Source: Agrostemma githago
Lineage: Eukaryota > Streptophyta > Magnoliopsida > Caryophyllales > Caryophyllaceae
Direction of reading: 5' to 3'
DNA: 64,000 bases
NCBI GenBank assembly: GCA_958450325.1
Contig: OY288243.1
Location: forward strand, 44,379,878 to 44,443,877
The notes below the pieces were generated by a model, which was not told the origin of the DNA, made no database searches, and saw only the letters and a list, made by a program, of their open reading frames with translations. The stretch's first letter is position 1. The number at the start of each line of letters is the position of its first letter. Made by a program: the position numbers and the translations under genes. Positions 33,478 through 44,803 of the stretch are shown one piece after another.

Positions 33478-34985
33478 ACACATTTTATATCTTATTTTAT
33501 TATCCCTCGATACCTATTTTTGAGCTTTTCTTCCTCCTAATTTTTATATTTAGTGTCGATTTTTATTAGAAAGTCGATACTGCCGATTCTCGTGCTATTT
33601 TGCAGTTTAGGTACAATTTCAAGCACATTTAGGAGTTATAACCCGGATAGCCGAGACGAGAACAGAAGGCGAGGAAGGAAACGAAAAGCCGAGATACAAA
33701 AAAAGAACTCACTGCCGAGTTTCAGCGTGCTCACTCGATCGAGTAGTGCTAGGGCACTCGATCGAGTACCTCTTATTTACAGCCAACTAGACTGCGTTGG
33801 AGATTGGACTGATTCCTTCTTTTAGGCCTAAAATAAACCGAAGCTGGAGCATTCACTAACCCACTCGGTCGAGTACCATTAGGTGCACTCGATCGAGTGC
33901 ATCAAAACCGGGCCGCGCGTCATTTCAGAATTCAGCATAGGATTGGGCCTGTTTGGAGTCCAATTGATTTTCTTTAAATAAGTTGTCCTGATTCTTGTGT
34001 CAGACACTTCTCATCACCTACTTTTACTTTTACTTTTCACTTCACATTGAGATTTTAGAGTTTTACGTTACTTTGCGAGATATATTGAACCTAGTTCTCC
34101 GTCTCAGATCTTGAATTCTTCGGTATTATTATTCTTAATTTCAATACCAATTTGAGTTTTCTAATTTAATTTCCGTTTTAATTCATTCTTTGTATTCGTA
34201 GTAATTGTCGTTTTTGTAATTCATATTGCTTTATCATTGTCTAGCGTAGAATTATTATTGCTCTCCATAGATTAATTCGTACCGTTTTCGTTATGTTTAA
34301 TTGCAATTTGTATTTTGTTAGTTTGATTATTCTTAATATGAGTAGCTAAATTTCATCTAGGGTTTAAGGGGATCGATGATTATTATTAGGGTTATAGTCA
34401 GTTCACATGTTTCTAATCGTATGAACTATCGCCTGAATATCGTTTTAATTCTGATTGATTGATTACTAGCCATGACTAATTAATTCGTATCACAATTAGG
34501 ACTTTTCGCCGACTGGGTTAAGGACTAATTAGGTCATGATAGTTTGGGTAGACTAGCTTAATTCTAGCGATCGCAGGTTAAGTTTAGTTCTAAAGCTTGT
34601 AGAAGTACCGATTGGACCTACATCTTAGATAGTTGGATTATTGACCTATTAGTTGACTCCCTCACCCGAGTAATATTCATAGTGAACCTAAGACCCTGGA
34701 CCTTTCTGTTATTGATTCACCTATTAGTATTTAGTTCCTAGCTTACCAAAACAAACAGAAAAACAGTGACCCGTAGTCTTAAGTCTAGACCTTAGAACAA
34801 GTAATTGAGTCCCGTCTCCTTGTGGTTCGACCCCTAATTCACTATCTGCTTTAGTTATTGGACCTTAGGGTATCTTTGATTAGGGATACGACTAACCTGT
34901 AATCCCCTATAAATTCTAACGCAGTTCAGTGGCGGAAACACTGTAGATTTTGGACTAAAACACACTGATGTTCTATATTTTAAAA
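33478..34985 (+). repeat. Unassigned LTR-like block (about 1.5 kb)
   Basis: Non-coding sequence with the look of a gypsy LTR: TGATCAACACATTTTATATC at the left, a transcribed-leader-like TCTCCTTGTGGTTCGACCCC near 34816, and a run ending about 34985. Exact termini and target duplications are not evident. It is not related overall to the Tat LTRs, yet it contains ACTCGATCGAGT palindromes at about 33734, 33757, 33864 and 33888. A short plus-strand ORF (33553-33825) is not supported. Confidence 0.4.
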
Positions 34986-36636
34986 AAAGAACGGTCAGTC
35001 AATACAAATGCCACTTTTTACAAAAGGGCTAAAAATAAAAATTATCCAAATGGGTTTTTGGACATGACATAGGTCCACCCCGACGCGGCCACACGCGGGA
35101 TTGGGTAGGCGAATGAATCTCATGTGAGATGGTTCTCAGGTTGAAATTTAAATCGAAGATGGAGTCGCCACCAAACATTTTGGGAGTTCGGGCCCATTCG
35201 AACCCACTCTATATTTTAAGTGGGCCGTGCACAGAGTACGGCCCACTTCGATACTAGAGCTTGTGGGGTTCGTCCATTTGCATTACGATACCGATGCCGA
35301 CATTATCGGGGATCGCGTACTGAATGACTCTCGTGCACCAACGGTTTCGGGCATCCGGAAACCGAGGTTTTGAATAAGGGGTGAAGGTATGTGTTGGGAA
35401 GCCCACGAAGGACACCCAACCCCGCCCGCACATAGCGGCCTCTACTAAGATATCGTTCGGTTTTAAACTAGGCTCGCTAGTAATCCGATTGAATGTTATG
35501 CAAACAACGTTTTACGAGCTGCAAAAAATTGAATAAGTTGCTACGTCGATTTAATGCATTTGAACTAACGTCGAAGTTATTTTAGCATGCGAGGTTCATT
35601 TTAGTACAATAAAACAAACAACGAAAATAAAGGCACAGAAGTAGATTACAAATACACGGGCGGAATACAACCCGGAATTACAATACAACAAATGCGGAAA
35701 TCAAATTAATTGAAATAATAACAATGACAATAACGGATTATTATGGATGATACGATGCATGGTTGTAAAAATCTGGGCACATGATAGTCTTTACACGTGA
35801 AAAATCTGGGTTGTAAAAAACAGGATTTTGATAAAGCTTATTATATGTAGAGGGCTCACGGTTTCGGGTGTGAACGAGGTCACTGGACCGAGTTATGGGG
35901 AGACTCGATCGAGTGCCCTACCTAAAACCCTCCTGCCTGTATTTTAGGGTGCCACTCGATCGAGTTGGCTATGGCGCTCGATCGAGTGCCCCCTGTATGG
36001 ACTGCTGTCCGTTTTGAAAAGGCGTTAAATTCGGAATTGCTTTTAGTTTTAAATCGATAATTAACTAAGTTGCTTGAAAATATAACATAATTTATACACG
36101 ACTCAATTTTCGGTACTCGTCATATTCAATATTTTGTTACGGAACCAATATCTAACATTTAGAGTGAAATTTGTAAAAAATTGAATTTGGTCGGACTAAA
36201 ACGAGTATTGATTCCCTCCGCGTCATAATGTCGTAATAGATCCTTTCAGACCGTGTGACCATTAATTCGGCGTCAATGGGTTTGTGCTAGTACAGTTTAT
36301 CGATTAATTCTCTTTAGAAATGATATTTGACTACAGAGTCGGTATCGCATCCTTAGATTAACGTTTTTATTTGTTTGATTAGAGCGAAAGTTGATTCCCT
36401 CCGCGCCACGACATCCTTTATAATCCTTGCGGATTATGCGATGTTCGATTTGCATCAACAGATTTCGTTCTAACCTTTTAAAAAAGGGAATCGAATATGT
36501 TTAATGTAACACCCTGGCCCAATCCTAGGACTGGAAATGTTAACTGCGGTAGCCCGCCAGGCTTTGTACTGGTCCCACAGACCAACACGAGTCCTTTCGA
36601 GCACATTTTGTCCTCACTCATGCGCATCCCGGAAAC

Positions 36637-36698
36637 CTTCCCAGGAGGTCACCCATCCTAAGATTGCTCCCAGTCAAGCACGCTTAACTGCGGAGTTC
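36637..36698 (-). other. 5S rRNA-like block in Cassandra LTR (left copy)
   Basis: The minus strand reads GAACTCCGCAGTTAAGCGTG, then GGATGGGTGACCTCCTGGGA, matching the 5S region that holds the internal RNA polymerase III promoter. It is a derived sequence, not a 5S gene; the 5' half of 5S is not recognisable. A second copy is at 37039-37100. Confidence 0.88.
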
Positions 36699-37038
36699 TT
36701 ATCATGGGCAAACCAGAAAAGAAAGTGCACTTTGTTGATATGAGTAGTACTTCAAATCCCTTTAAGGGGAGCTCATAAATAGGACATCTTCAATCAATGT
36801 GGGGTGTTTCAATCACTCCCACTTGAAGAACGCAACGTCCTCGTTGCGCCTGGCAGCATAACCGCTGACCCAGAATCCACCCCCGCAGGGTTGCTCTGAT
36901 ACCATTTGTAACACCCTGGCCCAATCCTAGGACCGGAAATGTTAACTGCGGTAGCCCGCCAGGCTTTGTACTGGTCCCACAGACCAACACGAGTCCTTTC
37001 CAGCACATTTTGTCCTCACTCATGCGCATCCCGGAAAC

Positions 37039-37100
37039 CTTCCCAGGAGGTCACCCATCCTAAGATTGCTCCCAGTCAAGCACGCTTAACTGCGGAGTTC
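37039..37100 (-). other. 5S rRNA-like block in Cassandra LTR (right copy)
   Basis: Identical to 36637-36698 as far as can be read. Confidence 0.88.
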
Positions 37101-38250
37101 TTATCATGGGCAAACCAGAAAAGAAAGTGCACTTTGTTGATATGAGTAGTACTTCAAATCCCTTTAAGGGGAGCTCATAAATAGGACATCTTCAATCAAT
37201 GTGGGGTGTTTCATTTAACGAGGAGTATTCGCGATCCCATCATGCCCTTGAGTGTTTAGGGCGGTGATCCTCGAGAGGGCACCACCATTGTTACAACTCG
37301 TAAAGGGATTAGAAGGGTCTTATACGAAGTTCATCTTTAAACGTATTCGATTCGACATCGTTTTGTAAATTGATGTATGCGCGATGTTTTGATGTTAATT
37401 CGATATTAGTAATTATAACGCTATTAGAAACGAGATAAAAAAAAAAAGAAATAAAAAATGACGAAAAAAACGAAGAAGAAGACGGAAGAGATGGAGAGAA
37501 GAGAAGAGAGAAAAGGAGAAATCAGGATTGAATTTTGCACCCTCAACCTACATGCTTTGTCTTCTCGGAATAGGGCTCGTCTAGCTGTGGCTTAGGTACG
37601 AGAGCGTCGAGATGATATAGGTGAGTTATGGTGGTTTAAGGGGAGAATTGTTGCAAAAGGTTGTGAATTTATAGAGGAGGAAAAGTTGTAGAGGATGAAA
37701 AGTTGTCAATTGTGTTGAGGGGGTGGGGTATTTATATGAAAAATACTCTGTTTAGGATAAAAAAGGGCCACAGAGGTGGACTCGATCGAGTGCCCGGTCT
37801 GACGCTGGTTCGCCTGGTTTCGATGGCCTACTCGACCGAGTGGGCCCGAACCACTCGAACGAGTGGGTTAGACCGGAGGATAGGGTTTAGAGATAAAGTT
37901 TTATCTCTAATTGACAAGGTTTAGTAGCTTGAGTTCTCTTCTAGAAGTGAGGCAGCTGATATTTTTGTGTCGATTTTGCCTTTGACCGGGTTTTGACCCG
38001 ATCGTCAAAAGACGGTTTCATTTCCGATGTCGGTTTTGACCCAAATTAGTCTTATTTGATTGGAAACGACCCACTGGGCCTGAATTTGATATTAGTTTTG
38101 TGAGATTTGTACTCCGTAAAAAGCCCAAGCCAAATACTAATGATTTTGAGCCCATATTCGAGTACGTTAAAGCACGTTTGCGTCCGATCATTATCGGGTG
38201 TTTTGCTGGAGATCACTATAGACACTAGCAGCCAAATGCGGGTGTCTACA

Positions 38251-38268
38251 GAGCCCCCACTCTGGCTA
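38251..38268 (-). promoter_or_regulatory. Polypurine tract of the Tat element
   Basis: The minus strand reads AGCCAGAGTGGGGGCTC directly before the 3' LTR end TGTAGACACC. This is where plus-strand DNA synthesis starts in such elements. Confidence 0.75.
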
Positions 38269-38832
38269 AGGCTTGGACAAGGGGAAATTCAGAGTAGCTA
38301 CCAGGCCAATCGAAGATTAAGACCTGGCAGACTTCCGGTCGGGTCGTTTATAGTCCATTAGACTCGCGTGAAGGGCTCGCCAGGCATAAGATAGAAATCA
38401 TACCTGAGTTGATGTTGATAGCTCTGTGGGGAGTCGGACTTGCCTTAGGAATCCCGGGTGTGCCTGCATGTAGGCACATCCCGTGTTGTCTTGGGAGAAA
38501 TGTCGCCTCGGGCTTTCCGCTAGGGAGTTAAGTGAGTTACGCGGGCTTGCTTCTGAAGCCTTGAATGTACATATGTACTGTTACATTGAATTTTGCATGT
38601 AACATCTAGGTGAAACACGACTCGTGCTGGGGAATAAAAATTTTGAATTTTTGATTTTTTTGAATTTTTGAAAATTCTCCTGAAAATTTTGACTTCTTTG
38701 AAAAGTAGGAATGCTCGGGACGACTTTATTCCTGTGCTGATATGAAGAAATTGAGATAGGACCTATATGCCTAGGCCCACTCGGGCTAAGGAATCATAAC
38801 GGCAGAAGGACTGTACTGTCAGGTGTTGTTGT
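38269..38832. other. Noncoding region upstream of the antisense gene
   Basis: No ORF of note. It lies between the Tat 3' LTR/purine tract and the antisense gene's TATA box, so it probably holds the antisense promoter. Confidence 0.45.
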
Positions 38833-38840
38833 TATAAATA
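38833..38840 (+). promoter_or_regulatory. TATA box of the antisense gene
   Basis: TATAAATA lies 88 bases before the ATG at 38928 on the same strand, followed by a CT-rich leader with no intervening ATG. The ATG context is GCCATGGG, a good plant start. Confidence 0.6.
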
Positions 38841-38927
38841 CACATCCCCTGCTTTAGTTTTCCTGCACTCCTCACAACTCCTTCTTTCCAAAAAAGAGAA
38901 CTTTTATCCTTTTCAAGAAAATTAGCC

Positions 38928-40574
38928 ATGGGTATTGAACGTTTGACTTCGATGCTACAGGATTGGTCCCGACACTTTAGGGACGCGGATAAGGTAGCCT
39001 TAATTGCTGCTGTAGGAGGATAAAACCCTTTGCTTCGTCCTGCTGTCCCGTTTTCAGTTCATGATCCCAGGAGGAAACTGCGGGAATTTTTTGGTCTTTC
39101 TCACATGGAAGTATCCCGCATAACAGGCGGGGATAATGTTTCTTTGTTTGATTTAGCCGAGAAATTTATGAACCCACGCGATGTCCGGGATAGGCCGGTC
39201 CACAGCCGTAGGGTTTTTGCTTTTTGTATGCTCCATGTCTACGCTTTTGAAGGTCACATGGATTTACTGTCGTGTATGGGTAACGTTCGACTCTTCACCG
39301 TTGTCGACCTGATGGAGACGGAGCACAGTCCGGCATGGCTAATTACGGGGGAAATTATCCAGGGTTTGGATAATCGTAAAAGGGACCTGTCAAGTCGTCT
39401 GACCGGGAGCACCCGCCAACTGCAGATATATCTCTTCGGAATTTTTTTTTTTCAATTTTATTTTTCCTTGCGATAACCTGCTACAGGGGGCACTCGATCG
39501 AGTCACCCTGGCACTAAATCGAGTGCCTTCGTCAAGAACCCACTGCTCGATTTCAGGGGTGTCACTCGATCGAGTGACCCCTAGGCACTCGATCGAGTGC
39601 CCCTAGGCGGATGTCAATTTTGCCTCGAGAACTTACAAATTCACTTTTCTTTTCAGCTTTGGCTACTTAAAAGGCTATCAATCATAGAACCTCCCCTTGA
39701 CCCGAGTCAATACCGGCCTAATCAGGTGATGACAAGGAGACGGGCCATTGAGTTTTCTCGCCATATCAATCAGAAATATTGGGACGAAGAGCTGTCTTTT
39801 CATAGCGGTCCATCGATCCGATGGGTGGTGCCGTGGTGGCCTATTTATGTTTGGACTGGTTTGGCACCGAGAGATAAGGCTCGCTATCAGGTGATCTTGT
39901 CTTTTAGACAGATAGTTCACCTTCATTCTGGCCGCATACTTAGGCAGTACGGTTGGTCCCAGAGGATCCCGGAGAACGAAGCAGTTTTGAGTGACCCAAC
40001 CCAGCTGACTGATGTAATGTGCCGCACCTGGATGCAGCGATGGTACACCCAGGTTAATTGGTCTGTTCCTGAGTCTCTTCACTCTATTTGGGTATCAGAC
40101 TCTTATGTGAAATTGACGAAAGCAAATTCTGCCAAGGCCCGAGCTGCTTTAAAGGTTGACGAAGCTTTTGACCTGCTTCGACGGGAGCAAGCTAAAGATA
40201 ATAGGGGATTCTTTGACGAAGGCGAGACTCCAGCTAGATTGGTTCGTCAGATGTCAGGTCAGAGGGGAAGAACTAAGACTCAAGCTGAAGGGTCTAGTCC
40301 TAGAGGTGCGCGGGGGAGAGTGAGCCCCCGAACAGACTTGGAAAAGAAACTTGGCCCGAAGTTGGCAGTTCAGGACCGACTTGGTCCTCGAGATAGGCTA
40401 CCTGAGCACGTACGGGCTCGACTCGGACCGGTTAAAAAAGTAGAAGACCCACTGTCGAAGAAACGATTTCGAGCAAAGGAGGCTCCTCATATGATCCGGG
40501 AACGCTCGCCCCCGCCCCGGCGACCACAGGCTCCACGAGACCCGAAAGACAAAGGCAAGGGCAAGATGCCCTAA
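38928..40574 (+). pseudogene. Antisense gene of the Tat element, DUF7745-like protein, one intron, one nonsense codon
   Basis: The gene is opposite to gag-pol, between integrase and the 3' LTR, as in Grande and Retand. Exon 1 is 38928-39425 and exon 2 is 39657-40574; both borders fall between codons, and the exons meet at the ...RQLQ / LWLLKRL... junction, typical of this family as I recall. The acceptor is TTTTCAG. The donor reads CAG-AT, so the usual GT is mutated to AT. A TAA stop lies at 39021-39023 after 31 codons. The protein would be about 470 aa: a globular region (FFGLSHMEVSRITG; VFAFCMLHVYAFEG; WVVPWWPIYVWTG; HSGRILRQYGWSQ) and a basic tail (from about 40250) rich in R, P and K that looks like a nuclear or nucleic-acid-binding tail. 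Function is unknown. Assignment to DUF7745 is from memory and moderate. An AATAAA-like TTAATAAAAG follows at about 40694. Confidence 0.65.
39426..39656 (+). other. Intron of the antisense gene, carrying ACTCGATCGAGT boxes
   Basis: This 231-bp intron ends in TTTTCAG. It contains palindromes near 39488, 39564 and 39587 and a decayed one near 39510, all matching the LTR boxes, and nothing else recognisable. Confidence 0.6.
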
Positions 40575-40980
40575 ATATCTGTGTTTTTAGTTTTATTATT
40601 ATTTAAATATTACTATTTTTTTGTGGTGTGCTTTTTGTTGTTTTTATTTTTTTTGTGATAAAATTTGAAATTCCCGAGTTTATCGGGTTTTTAGTTAATA
40701 AAAGACATATTTATTAGTGAATACCGTTCCTGTCTTATCATTATTGCGGTGGTTGTGCCCTTTTGAGGGGCTGCCTACGTATCCACAATTAGTGGAATCA
40801 AACCAAATGTAGTTCGGGCGTGGAAATTTGCAATTTCGAAATTCACCGAGACTATTAGTTTGAGGTGTGCGCGACAGTAGGATAAATAATCCTAACTTAT
40901 TGACTTGCTTATAATTTTGAAAGTTTATTTATAAAAAAGACGAATTTTTATAAACTTTTTGCAAATGACATTGAGATGAG
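40575..40980. other. Convergent 3' region between antisense gene and pol
   Basis: AT-rich sequence with poly-T runs where the antisense transcript and the gag-pol transcript end or overlap. No ORF. Confidence 0.4.
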
Positions 40981-40982
40981 GT

Positions 40983-42208
40983 TTAGGAGTAGTAGCGCTT
41001 TAGCTGGTCCAAGTTGGTCGGGTTGACAAATTCATTCCCGTCTAAGTCTGTCAGCATCACTGCTTCTCCTGATAGAACCTTCTTTACTAGATATGGCCCA
41101 GCCCAATTGGGTTTGAATTTTCCCCTTGGGTCAACTGGTAGTAATGCTCGAACGGATTTGAGAACCAAATCCCTTTCTTTGATATTTCTGGGCCTAACTC
41201 TTTTATTGATGGCCCGTTGTATCCTTTTTTGGTATATTTGGATATTGTGAGGGCCCGGGACCGGCGTTCGTCCAAAAGAACAAACGAGTCATATCGAGCT
41301 TGGACCCAATAAGTTTCAGGCACTTGGCTTTCTAGTAAAATTCTGAGAGACGGTATTTCCAACTCGTCTGGTTGAACTGCTTCCATCCCGTACGTCAAAT
41401 AATATGGAGTTGCCCCGGTTGCAGTGCGGATTGACGTTCGATACCCCCAGAGGGCAAAAGGTATTTTGTCTGGCCAGTCCCGATAATTATCAGCCATCTT
41501 TTTAAGTATGGTGACAATTGTTTTATTAGCTGCCTCTACCGCTCCATTTGTTTGGGGACGGTAAGGCGAAGATGTATGCATTTGGATTTTATATTTGGCT
41601 AGCAAAGTAGCGGTTTCGGCATGGAAATGTGTCCCGTGATCACTGATAAACTCGTGCGGGATCCCGTATCGGCATATAATCTTGTTTTGAATGAACTTAG
41701 CAACGTTCTTAGTGTTCAAACTTCGGTACGACTCGGCTTCGACCCATTTGGTGAAATAGTTGATAGCCACCAAAATGAAACAGTGACCTCCCGTCCCGGA
41801 AGGGTTTATTTTCCCAATTATATCAATTTCCCATGTCAAAAATGGCCGTGGTGATGTCATGGTGTATAATAGGGATGACGACATATGCTGAACATTAGCG
41901 AAAATCTGACAATCATGACAGTGCTTGACATATAAATGGCAGTCGGTCTCCATACTATTCCAATAATATCGTACCCTCATAATTTTTCGGACCAGCATCT
42001 GGGCGTTCATATGAGGACCACATTCACCATCGTGCACTTTGGCCATAACCTTCTCGACTTGTATTTTGTTGACACATAGGAGGAGAGCCCCCTGTGCCGT
42101 CCTTTTGTATAATCGTCCGTCGTCCGTACGGAGGAACAGGGTTGCCAATCTCCGCTGGGCTTTCTTTGCCCGGTTTTCAGTTCCCGGAGGATATTCTCCT
42201 GTTGTCAT
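40983..42208 (-). pseudogene. Tat integrase
   Basis: The minus-strand product has the zinc-binding region (HxxxH upstream; HLYVKHCHDC near 41940) and a DDE core: D in EIDIIGKI, D in ISDHGTHF and E in NGAVEAANK, all present. The C-terminal GPY-type module (WAGPYLVKKVLSG) is in another frame after a shift near 41200 and ends at 40983. Integrase joins element DNA to the host genome. The catalytic residues survive but the frame does not. Confidence 0.85.
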
Positions 42209-42405
42209 ATAGGTTAGAACAGCCTGATACCAAGGTTCTGGATCAATTATCTCGATGTCTTGAATAACGTGAATGTATGTCGGCTCGGACCGTCCTTTGA
42301 CGCAAATCGGCCTGCTGGTCAGGTGCTCCGGGATATTTAATAAGGATCGTAATTTGGAAAGTGCATCCGCAAATTGGTTTTCTTCCCGGGGTAGATAAAT
42401 GTATT

Positions 42406-42864
42406 CTACCTTTTAAATTGTTTTTCGAGAACCCTTACTCGCGCCTGATAGGACACGAGGTTGGCATTCCGAGTTTTCCATTTTTGAAGAGCTTGGTTGA
42501 TGACTAGAGACGAATCTCTGCGGACCCGGAGGTTTGTGACTCCTAGATCAGCGGCGGCTTGCAACCTGTGAATGCATGCTTCATATTCGGCTGCATTATT
42601 AGTCATGTTGAAATCCAGCTTAATGGATAACGGAGTGTGCTCCACTTTTGGTGATATTAGGAGAATGCCGACTCCAAACCCCAAGAAATTGGATGCCCTG
42701 TCAAAATATAAATCTCATGTTTCTGTGTCGGTATGGAATATATCTTCATCTGGGAAGGACCAAGTGTCGGTGTGTCCTTCTTCGGTTACGGGACTATCGA
42801 CGAGAAATTCGGCCACTACCCGGCCTTTGACAGGTTTTAGTGGCACGAATTTGAGGTCGAATTA
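42406..42864 (-). pseudogene. Tat second (archaeal-type) RNase H
   Basis: This domain follows the standard RNase H in the same frame, after stops at about 42862 and near 42718. It reads DLYFDRASNFLGFGVGI (usual DGAS changed to DRAS), MTNNAAEYEACIHRL and LRVRRDSSLVINQ, with the D, E, D positions visible. An extra RNase H of this type is diagnostic for the Tat lineage. Confidence 0.8.
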
Positions 42865-44022
42865 TGCCAACATTAAAGTCCATCTAGAGATCCTACCACT
42901 GAGAATGAGCTTCTCGAATAGGTATTTGATAGGATCCATTTTGGATAATACATGTACCTCATAACTGAGCATATAGTGCCGGAGTTTTTTAGTGGCCCAG
43001 ACTAGGGCTAAGCACGTTTTCTCGAGCATGGTATACTTGCATTCATACTCCAAGAATTTTTTGCTGATGTAGTAAATGGCTCGTTCTTATGAGTCGACTG
43101 TCTGTGCTAGCATAGCCCCCTTGGCTGTCTCGGTCGTTGTTAGGTATAACGACAAAGGTAAACCGGGTTGAAGTGACATTAATACCGGCGGAGCAGACAG
43201 GATCTCCTTAATTTTGTCGAAAGCTGCTTGGCATTTTTCATCCCACAGTGTTCGTTCCCCTATTTTCAGTTTTTTGAAAATCGGTTCACACACCAAGGTT
43301 AGCTTGGATATAAACCGGCTGATATATTGAACTTTCCCGAGAAATCCCCTTATTTCTTTTTCGGTTTTAGGAGGTTGCATCTCGGTTATGGCTTTGATTT
43401 TAGCTGGATTGACTTCGATGCCACGTTGGCTAACGATACGACCTAGTAATTTGCCAGATGTTACCCCGAAACTGCACTTTTGAGGGTTTAGTCTCATGTT
43501 ATATTTGTGCAATTGGGTGAAAAACTTCCTTAGGGCCACAATATGCCCGTCTCGATCTTTGGATTTGATGATCATGTCGTCTACATAAACTTCCACTTCC
43601 TTATGCATCTTGTCGTGTAATAAGGTCGTGGCGGTTCATTGATAAGTGGCCCCGACATTGATGAGACCGAACGGCATGACAGTGTAACAGTAAGTACCCC
43701 AAGGTGTAATGAAGGTAGTCTTACTCATATCTTCTTCTGCCATTTTGATCTGATTGTACCCGGCATACCCGTCCATAAATGATAAAAGGGCATGATCGGC
43801 CGTGTAGTCCACCAGTATGTCGATGTGTGGTAATGGAAAGTCGTCTTTCGGGATTGCTTTGTTAAGATCCCGAAAATCTAAAAATATGCGCACCTTACCG
43901 TCCTTTTTAGGTACCGACATGATGTTTGCAACCCAGTCCGGATATTCGGACACTTGTATGAAGCCGACTTTGAACTGTTTGTCGACCTCTTCCTTGACCT
44001 TGAAAGACCATTCGGGTCTCAT
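42865..44022 (-). pseudogene. Tat reverse transcriptase and RNase H
   Basis: Reverse transcriptase motifs in order: WVANIMSVPKKDGKVRIFLD, DFPLPHID, LSFMDGYAGYNQI, TPWGTYCYTVMPFGL, YVDDMIIKS (about 43585) and FLGKVQYISRF. RNase H follows (LYLTTTETAKGAMLAQ; CKYTMLEKTCLALVWA). The block is in one frame with nonsense codons at about 43636 (a TGA where CGA is likely), 43087 and 42862. The catalytic YVDD is intact. Normally copies element RNA. Confidence 0.88.
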
Positions 44023-44077
44023 TCTGTGAAGCTTCTATTTTACCGGCTTACACCCGTCTTTGATGGGTATAAGGTGT

Positions 44078-44746
44078 TCAGCTATTTCCCGATCTATCCC
44101 CGGCATGTCCTTGTAGGACCATGCGAAGACATCCTTGAACTCTTGGAGGAGGTTTGTGAATTGTTCTCTCCTCGGGCTCTAAAGATAACCCTATCTTAAG
44201 CATCTGGGGCTCTAAGGTGGTTCCCACAGTGATGGACTCAGTTTCTTCGATTACCGGGTCTCGGGATTCCCTTTGCTCTAGTTGCTCGATCAGATGCGGA
44301 GGCAAGGATACTTGTTCGTTGGGTTTCTCAATGTCATTGCATATAATATTTTTGAAATTGAAAGTATTTTCAAAATAAGACAAGTCGTAAGCAGAACGGT
44401 TATCGTTATTATTGATAGTAAATTTGGAAAGCAACTCAAAGAGAGCGGCCATCTGATCATTGGTCAGAGGCGAGATTGAGAGTGCCCTCGGGACAGACCC
44501 TGAGGCTCCAGTGGAAGTGACAACAGGGAGAGGGATTACAAACTGGACGAGGGCAAATATGTCATCTGGAATGTAGTTGCATTCCCGAGCCAATTTGGTC
44601 TCGGGATATGTGATGGTGGGTTGGTAGAGACCAACTTGGACGGCCCCGAATTCCGGGGTAAAGTAGTCAGTTAGTCTTGGGCTGTAAGGGCCCAAGTAGG
44701 TACCCTTAATGATGTTGCAGGCCTTCTCAATACCAGCCCGAACCAC
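44078..44746 (-). pseudogene. Tat spacer between protease and reverse transcriptase
   Basis: An open minus-strand stretch of 222 codons (ACNIIKGTYLGPYSPRLTDY; ALSISPLTNDQMAALFELLS) typical of the poorly conserved linker in Tat pol. It is separated from reverse transcriptase by a frame change near 44060. Confidence 0.6.
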
Positions 44747-44803
44747 ATTTCCCGGGGTTATAGCGTACCCTAAGCCAAAGCGAGACTCTCCGTCATTCAG
44801 GAC

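Larger units (their letters stand above)
36505..37213 (-). mobile_element. Cassandra TRIM with 5S-like LTRs (709 bp)
   Basis: Two 307-bp LTRs (36505-36811, 36907-37213) start TGTAACACCC and end GGGGTGTTTCA, differing at only two positions by eye. The 95-bp interior has a minus-strand TGGTATCAGAGCAACC primer site for initiator tRNA-Met (36889-36904). A perfect duplication TTTAA lies at 36500-36504 and 37214-37218. Each LTR contains a minus-strand block matching the second half of plant 5S rRNA. The element has no protein genes. Identical 68-codon ORFs in the two LTRs just reflect the repeat. Confidence 0.95.
35057..38250 (-). repeat. 3' LTR of the Tat element, containing a Cassandra insertion
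   Basis: This 3194-bp LTR includes 713 bp added by the Cassandra TRIM and its duplicated TTTAA. The outer terminus is degraded (TTTGGACATG for TGTGGACATG); the inner end is GGTGTCTACA next to the purine tract. Palindrome clusters lie at about 35882-35990 and 37781-37865. The left flank is GGGTT (35052-35056). In the palindrome region it differs from 48166-50149 at roughly one base in ten by eye, so the element is not young. Confidence 0.9.

Noticed and set aside
36637..37100. Genuine 5S rRNA genes
   Set aside because: Only the second half of 5S is recognisable, the blocks sit inside TG...CA LTRs with a tRNA-Met primer site between them, and target duplications flank the unit, so this is Cassandra.
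36537..37145. Two identical 68-codon ORFs that look like a duplicated gene
   Set aside because: They lie within the two Cassandra LTRs and read across the antisense of the 5S-like block; identity comes from the LTR repeat.
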